From positions 2,166,168 through 2,230,167 of the forward strand of contig LT827128.1 in assembly GCA_900170005.1 (NCBI GenBank): DNA of 64,000 bases. Direction: 5' to 3'. The notes beneath the pieces were generated by a model. It was not told where the DNA came from. It searched no databases and saw only the letters and a list, made by a program, of their open reading frames with translations. Below are positions 59,328 to 64,000 of the stretch, piece by piece. Numbering within the stretch: the first letter of the stretch is position 1; each line of letters begins with the position of its first letter. The position numbers and the translations under genes were made by a program. This DNA comes from Gordonibacter massiliensis (ex Traore et al. 2017) (GTDB taxonomy: Bacteria > Actinomycetota > Coriobacteriia > Coriobacteriales > Eggerthellaceae).

Positions 59328-60878
59328 TTGAGCGCACAAGCCACGGGCAACCAGCCAGAGGGCAACGACCGCGACGAGCAGCTCGCCCCGACCACGGTTT
59401 CAAGCAGCTTCCGCCTGCTCTGGCCGCTCGTGGTGGGCCTTGGGTTCGGCAGAGCCGGCCTCATCGTCGCCAGCTACGGCAGCTACAACAGCACCGACGA
59501 GGGCATCTTCACGGACGGTGCCATGCTGGTGGCCCTCTGCGTGCTCGCCGTGTTCTTCGTCATCATCACCGTGGGCAAGGTGACCATCAAGAAGCGCGCC
59601 ACGAACCTCATCATGCGCGTCGGGATAGCCCTGGAAGCTTTGACGTTGGCCGGCTTGGCAGCGCTCGACCTGACGGGCAACGGCGACCCTGCCCTGCAAT
59701 TCGCCTTGAGCTCGCTGTGCACGCTCGTGTCCTCCGTCACCATATACTATTGGCTGCGCCGCGCCCGCGGAACGGGGACCATCGTGGCGGCCGTGTTCGT
59801 GTTTTCCGCGCTTATCCTCAGCGAGGTGGAGATATACCTGTGCTCGCTGCTGCCCTGCGCCGCAGGCAACTTCGTGGCGGCGGCGCTCGTGCTGGTCCAG
59901 TATCCGTGCATGCTGTGGGCGCGCCATCGCACGCAGCCGCACGACATCGTCTCCGCGTCTCAGTCGAGTGACTACTTCGGCTTCACGAAAACCATGATCC
60001 AAAGCAAGCAGTTCTTGGCGGCCACGGCCATCGGCATAGGCTTCTTGTCCATCGTCATCGGCCTTTTGCGCGGCTACCCCGACGGGCAGCCCATCGCGTT
60101 CGCCCCCGTCACGCGCGCGGCTTACGGCCTGCTCACGGTGGGCATCAGCGGAGCCATCATCGCGCTCGTGCTGGGCAAGCGCCAGCGCGTCCTCACCGTG
60201 GGCATCTTCATCGTCATGGAGCTTTTGGCCTGTCTCGCGCTCATCGCCTACGCCGCCTTCCCCGACATGCTGGACATCGGCGCCGTGTTCACCACGACCC
60301 TCAACGCCCTTATGGTGGCGTTCACCTGGTACATCATCATCGCGTTCATGAGCTACGGATGGCGCGACCCGTACTACTACGCCATCGCCGGATGGCTCGT
60401 GTGGCTGGGCTGCCGCGCCGTCGCGCGCGTGGCGCTCATGGAGTTCTACAACGTGTCGGCGAACGACGTGCTCATGAACGCGATGATGGGCGCCCTTATC
60501 GTCGTGTCGACCCAGGTCATTCTCGTACAGTTCCTCAACATCGCGCGGCGCGAAGCCCAAGAGCACGAAGACCAGGCGGCGCGGCAGGAAAGCGTGCTGG
60601 TGAAGATCATGGGCCTCGACGAGCACGAGAGCCTGGCCGATATGCGGCAGGCGTCCATGCAGCACAACGCCGAGGAGATGGGCAAGCAGTTCCTGCTGTC
60701 GGAGCGCGAGATGGAGGTGCTGGCGCTCTACGCGCTGGGATACACGCAGAAGCGCGTGGCCGAGGAGCTCTACATCACCCCGGGAACCGCCCATGCGCAC
60801 ATCAAGCGCATCTATGCGAAGACCGGCTTGCACTCCCGCCAAGAAATCCTAGACTATATGCAGCAGTACACATCGTAG
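59328..60878 (+). CDS. Membrane-anchored LuxR-type regulator, second copy
   Basis: 516 residues starting at a TTG (59328), chosen because GGGAAAGGGAGG lies five bases before and no ATG or GTG in frame fits. About 12 hydrophobic helices span residues 30-405. After a short linker (EHEDQAARQESVLVKIMG) comes a LuxR HTH: FLLSEREMEVLALYALGYTQKRVAEELYITPGTAHAHIKRIYAKTGLHSRQEILDYM. It has the same architecture as the protein at 36785, but a shorter linker. The next gene follows after 14 bp, an aldolase-family enzyme, so the two are likely cotranscribed. Confidence 0.85.
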   Translation: MSAQATGNQPEGNDRDEQLAPTTVSSSFRLLWPLVVGLGFGRAGLIVASYGSYNSTDEGIFTDGAMLVALCVLAVFFVIITVGKVTIKKRATNLIMRVGIALEALTLAGLAALDLTGNGDPALQFALSSLCTLVSSVTIYYWLRRARGTGTIVAAVFVFSALILSEVEIYLCSLLPCAAGNFVAAALVLVQYPCMLWARHRTQPHDIVSASQSSDYFGFTKTMIQSKQFLAATAIGIGFLSIVIGLLRGYPDGQPIAFAPVTRAAYGLLTVGISGAIIALVLGKRQRVLTVGIFIVMELLACLALIAYAAFPDMLDIGAVFTTTLNALMVAFTWYIIIAFMSYGWRDPYYYAIAGWLVWLGCRAVARVALMEFYNVSANDVLMNAMMGALIVVSTQVILVQFLNIARREAQEHEDQAARQESVLVKIMGLDEHESLADMRQASMQHNAEEMGKQFLLSEREMEVLALYALGYTQKRVAEELYITPGTAHAHIKRIYAKTGLHSRQEILDYMQQYTS

Positions 60879-60892
60879 AACGGGGAACCAAC

Positions 60893-61930
60893 GTGCTTCA
60901 CTTCGATTCCGACTATATGGAGGGCGCGCATCCGGCCATCATCGAGCGGCTGGCGGCCACGAACCTCGACCAGACGAGCGGATACGGCACCGACGAGGTG
61001 TGCGAGGCCGCGCGCGACCGCATCCGCGCGGCATGCGCCTGCCCTGAGGCCGCCGTGTACTTCCTCGTTGGCGGCACGCAGGCCAACGCCGCCGTGGCCG
61101 ACCAGATCCTGCGACCGTGGGAGGGGATCGTGTGCGCCACCACGGGGCACATCACCGCGCACGAGGCCGGTGCCGTGGAGGCGTGCGGACGCAAGACCCT
61201 GCCGCTGCCCCAGCACGATGGCAAGCTCGACGCCGCCGAGGTGCGGGAGCTGTGCAAGGCGTACTGGGGCGACGAGAACCGCGAGCACATCGTGGCGCCG
61301 GGCGCGGTGTACATCTCGCACCCCACCGAGTACGGCACCGTGTACTCGCTGGCCGAGCTGGAGGCGCTCTCCCAGGTGTGCCGCGACTTCGGCATGCGCC
61401 TGTTCATGGACGGCGCGCGCCTGGGCTACGGTCTGGCCGCCGTGGGAACCGACGTCGCGCTGCCCGACATCGCGCGCTTGTGCGACGCGTTCTACATCGG
61501 CGGCACGAAGGTGGGCGCGTTCTGCGGCGAGGCCGTGGTGTTCACGAAGCCGGGGCTGGACGACCGCTTCTTCACGCTCATGAAGAAGCGCGGGGCGCTG
61601 CTGGCGAAAGGGCGCTTCCTGGGCCTGCAGTTCGACGTGCTGTTCGAGCAGGAGGACGGCCAGCTGCGCTACGAGCGCGTCGGCCGCCATGCCGTCGACC
61701 TGGCGCAGCGCATCGCCGAGGGCTTCCGCGCGAAGGGCTACGACCTGCATATCGACTCGCCCACGAACCAGCAGTTCGTGGTGCTGGACGACGCAACCAA
61801 GGAGCGCTTGGCTGAGCACGCCTCGTTCGGCTTCTGGGAGCGCACGCCCGACGGCCGCACCGTGGTGCGCTTCGCCACGAGCTGGGCCACCCGGCCGGAA
61901 ACCGTGGACGAGCTGCTGGCGCTGCTGTAA
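60893..61930 (+). CDS. Threonine aldolase / beta-eliminating lyase family PLP enzyme
   Basis: 345 residues from a GTG at 60893 after CGGGGAA. Fold-type I PLP enzyme of the low-specificity L-threonine aldolase family: LHFDSDYMEGAHPAII, NLDQTSGYGTDEVCEAARDRI, FLVGGTQANAAV, MRLFMDGARLGYGL (PLP Asp) and the lysine in AFYIGGTKVGAFCGEAVVF. It would cleave threonine or allo-threonine to glycine and acetaldehyde, or act on another beta-hydroxy amino acid. Length is normal for the family. Confidence 0.9.
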   Translation: MLHFDSDYMEGAHPAIIERLAATNLDQTSGYGTDEVCEAARDRIRAACACPEAAVYFLVGGTQANAAVADQILRPWEGIVCATTGHITAHEAGAVEACGRKTLPLPQHDGKLDAAEVRELCKAYWGDENREHIVAPGAVYISHPTEYGTVYSLAELEALSQVCRDFGMRLFMDGARLGYGLAAVGTDVALPDIARLCDAFYIGGTKVGAFCGEAVVFTKPGLDDRFFTLMKKRGALLAKGRFLGLQFDVLFEQEDGQLRYERVGRHAVDLAQRIAEGFRAKGYDLHIDSPTNQQFVVLDDATKERLAEHASFGFWERTPDGRTVVRFATSWATRPETVDELLALL

Positions 61931-61955
61931 GCGCCCCGAACCGAAGGCGGCCGCG

Positions 61956-63233
61956 ATGCCCGACCTTATCGACAGAGCCCTGCGTGCAGCCGAGCGACCG
62001 CCCGTCGCCCTGCTGCACGCTCTACGGTGCCTGACGGCGCGCGACGCCTTGGCGCGCTGCACGGCCTGCGCCGACGCGTGCCCCGTCGATGCGCTGGCCG
62101 TGACGCCGCTCGTCGCCGAGGGCGCGCAGCCGTACGAGTCGGTGAACGCGACCGGCAAGGCCGGGCCGCGCATCGACGACGAAGCCTGCGTGCGCTGCGG
62201 CGCCTGCGTGACCGCCTGTCCCACGAACGCGCTGCTGCCCCTGCCGCCGCTCGACGACGAGGCGCTGTTCGCGCGCGCGGCCTCAGCGGCCGCACGAGCG
62301 GCGGAACGGGCGGCCGATCAGGCTCTCGATAACGCGCCTCAGGACACGGCGACGTGGCAAAACCGCGAAGACGACGCGGCAGGTGAAAACGCACCCGCCG
62401 TCGAAGGCCCCGCTCCCGCGACGGCGGGCCTCGTCTGCGAGCGTTGGGCGCAAACGCGTCGCCTCGACGGGGATCGAACCGTCGTGCTCCCCTGCCTCGG
62501 ATGGGTCGACGCGCCCCTTCTGGTGCATATGGCGTGCAACGGCGCCGAGCGCATCGTCCTCCCCTTGGAAGCCTGCGCGGCGTGCGCCTGGGCAACCGCC
62601 GCCGCACGCGTACCCGAGGCGGCTGCCCAAGCGCAACGCATCTGCGGCACCTGGGGGCTCGACACCGTTATCGAGGCAACGGGCGAAGGCGCCCTCGCGC
62701 CGTTGGAGGCAAACCCCGATGCCGACGCCGTCGGCGAGCTGTCACGCCGCAACCTGATCGCCCAGGCGGGCACCTCGCTCGTCGACGCCGCCAAAGCCGA
62801 AGCTGCCAAGCAGCTGGAGTCGTTGGCCGGCGCGTCGGCGCACGCCGACACCTCGCCCGAACCAGATGCGCGACGCTGGCAGCTGCTCGACGACCTGCAC
62901 GCCGCCGGCCTGCCCGACGACGGCACCGTGGTTCCCCGAGCGCTCGCGCCGCGCGTGAGCGTCGACGCCGACCACTGCTCCGGCTGCGCCCAATGCGCCC
63001 TGTTCTGCCCCACCGAGGCGCTGCGCAAGGTCGGGCGCCTCTCCGGTGGGCGCACGCTGCTGGAGTTCGACCCTTCCCGTTGCCGCGACTGCGGCGTGTG
63101 CGAGGACACGTGCCGCTACGGCGCCCTCGTCCGCGATGAAACGCTCACCGTCGGCGAACTGTTCGCCCTCGACCCCATCGAGATAGCCATCCCCAAGCGC
63201 CGCGTGCTTCCAGAACGCCACAACAAAATATAA
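61956..63233 (+). CDS. Multi-cluster ferredoxin with MvhD-like central domain
   Basis: 425 residues. N-terminal part: CTACADACPVDA and CVRCGACVTACPTNA (about 35-90). Middle (about 165-260): TVVLPCLGWVDAPLLVHMACNGAERIVLPLEACAACAW, whose PCxGxVDxxLLxxAxxxGAxxVxxxxC pattern resembles the hydrogenase Fe-S (MvhD/FlpD) domain. C-terminal part: CSGCAQCALFCPTEA and CRDCGVCEDTCRYGA. No Tat or membrane signal, so cytoplasmic. It probably passes electrons between a flavoprotein or hydrogenase-like partner and another acceptor, not identified here. It follows the aldolase gene by 25 bp; GAAGGCGG precedes the ATG. Confidence 0.75.
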   Translation: MPDLIDRALRAAERPPVALLHALRCLTARDALARCTACADACPVDALAVTPLVAEGAQPYESVNATGKAGPRIDDEACVRCGACVTACPTNALLPLPPLDDEALFARAASAAARAAERAADQALDNAPQDTATWQNREDDAAGENAPAVEGPAPATAGLVCERWAQTRRLDGDRTVVLPCLGWVDAPLLVHMACNGAERIVLPLEACAACAWATAAARVPEAAAQAQRICGTWGLDTVIEATGEGALAPLEANPDADAVGELSRRNLIAQAGTSLVDAAKAEAAKQLESLAGASAHADTSPEPDARRWQLLDDLHAAGLPDDGTVVPRALAPRVSVDADHCSGCAQCALFCPTEALRKVGRLSGGRTLLEFDPSRCRDCGVCEDTCRYGALVRDETLTVGELFALDPIEIAIPKRRVLPERHNKI

Positions 63234-63251
63234 AACACACGCACAGGGGGT

Positions 63252-64000
63252 CTACCCTACGTCCTCGCAACCGACCCCCTCCGCATCCCTTTTTGCCGCA
63301 GCAGGCGTCACCAGCGATGGCAACAGCAGCACAAGCGGAACCGTCATCAGGAAGCACCCGGCGGTCAGGCCAACCAGCAGCACGTAATCATTCTTCGCCA
63401 CGACCGTTATACCCAAGGGCAGCAGGTAAGTCATGGCCAAGCTCACCATGCCGATGATACCGCCCGCGCTGCCCACGCATCGGCGAATCTCGGGAAGCAG
63501 ACACGGCACGGATTCCACGATGGGTGCCGAAACCGATGTGGACATACCAACGCCGAACAGCAGAAGGGCCGAAGGCGCGTTCAGCATGAGCGACGAGACG
63601 GCCATCAGCGCCACGGCGATCATCGCGCACAGACTGACGAACAGTTTCGGGCGCGCTCGCCGTGCACATATTGCCGGACCGGCAACGCATCCCACGATGC
63701 CTCCGTAGGTAACGGATGCCGCCAGCAGATTGGCCTCATCGGGGCCGAGCGACGCTTGAAGCGCCTGCGGCAGGAAGCCCAAATAGGCCGTCTTGGCCGC
63801 TAGGCCGAAACCCGTGATAAGCGCCACGAGCCATACGTTGCGATTGCGCGCCGCCGTGCCCACGAATGCAAGCATGCGGTTTTTGGCATCCAGGCGAAAG
63901 CCGTGAGGGGCATCGGCCACAAACGCCCACCATGCCGCCGCCACGAGCGCGAACGCGCCCGCCGCGGTTGCGAAGGCCATGGCGACGTTGCCGAACAACG
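63252..64000 (-). CDS. MFS permease (N-terminal part outside window)
   Basis: The frame is open to the window end, so the 5' part is missing. The visible 249 residues hold about seven hydrophobic helices. VALITGFGLAAKTAYLGFLPQAL, GGIVGCVAGPAICARRARPKLFVSLC (the MFS loop with basic residues) and MSTSVSAPIVESVPCLLPEIRRCVGSAGGIIG support an MFS transporter of the NarK or CynX-like style. Substrate unknown. It is convergent with the Fe-S protein, with 18 bp between stop codons. Confidence 0.8.
   Translation of the reverse strand, partial: LFGNVAMAFATAAGAFALVAAAWWAFVADAPHGFRLDAKNRMLAFVGTAARNRNVWLVALITGFGLAAKTAYLGFLPQALQASLGPDEANLLAASVTYGGIVGCVAGPAICARRARPKLFVSLCAMIAVALMAVSSLMLNAPSALLLFGVGMSTSVSAPIVESVPCLLPEIRRCVGSAGGIIGMVSLAMTYLLPLGITVVAKNDYVLLVGLTAGCFLMTVPLVLLLPSLVTPAAAKRDAEGVGCEDVG

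Noticed and set aside
1-64000. tRNA, rRNA or known riboswitch
   Set aside because: I looked for T-arm sequences (GGTTCGAnTC), rRNA cores and common riboswitch motifs in the spacers and saw none; a covariance-model search would be needed to be sure.

Overview
The window looks like chromosome from a high-GC anaerobic actinobacterium of the Eggerthellaceae (Eggerthella lenta or a close relative). This is an inference from content: several Tat-exported molybdenum or tungsten oxidoreductase modules (DmsABC, a PsrABC-like set, a YdhV-like aldehyde oxidoreductase) with TorD-type chaperones, membrane-anchored LuxR-type regulators next to them, sortase-anchored surface proteins, an EFR1 ferredoxin, and PAS/GGDEF/EAL proteins. 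No rRNA, tRNA, CRISPR array, prophage or transposase gene was seen. Two genes run off the window edges (a PAS-GGDEF protein at 1 and an MFS permease at 64000).

Layout. 1-3.1 kb: minus-strand PAS-GGDEF protein, RlmD-type rRNA methyltransferase and a GntR/FCD regulator. 3.4-6.1 kb: a DDAH-family hydrolase and an amino-acid antiporter; the regulator and the hydrolase promoter regions carry the same GTATAC-type operator, suggesting one small methylarginine or arginine regulon. 6.3-10.5 kb: cell-wall-anchored 5'-nucleotidase, a YvlD-type membrane protein, LrgAB. 10.5-17.6 kb: Fe-alcohol dehydrogenase, a 54-residue hydrophobic protein, ZIP metal transporter, AlkA, PpnP and EFR1 ferredoxin, separated by repeat-rich spacers. 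17.6-23.6 kb: hypothetical proteins, a CmpB-family membrane protein, a DUF4143 ATPase behind a palindromic operator, and a CyuA-like cysteine/serine lyase. 23.7-29.8 kb: c-di-GMP genes; the second and third are halves of one PAS-GGDEF-EAL-PAS-GGDEF gene broken by a perfect 14-bp tandem duplication. 30-39.5 kb: dmsABC-torD-dmsC2 operon, an orphan DmsB, a membrane LuxR regulator and an orphan DmsC. 39.7-48.3 kb: dapB, a MalT/STAND-type LuxR regulator and a divergent 1636-residue surface protein. 48.5-57.2 kb: a frameshifted Vsr/DUF559-like pseudogene, then an operon of Tat ferredoxin, TorD-like chaperone and PsrABC-like reductase, divergent from the AOR gene. 57.5-64 kb: NifU-like protein, a hypothetical protein, a second membrane LuxR regulator, a threonine-aldolase-family enzyme, a multi-cluster Fe-S protein and the MFS fragment.

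How it fits together. The main theme is anaerobic respiration: electrons from menaquinol would pass through DmsC/NrfD anchors and four-cluster ferredoxin subunits to exported molybdo-enzymes, with TorD-type chaperones for cofactor loading and membrane LuxR proteins as likely substrate-responsive regulators. A second theme is signalling by c-di-GMP. A third is repeat content: two families of palindromic intergenic elements recur, and there is one large inverted-repeat element, one mosaic hairpin array, and two coding-frame lesions at slippage-prone sequence (a 14-bp duplication and an 11-G tract).
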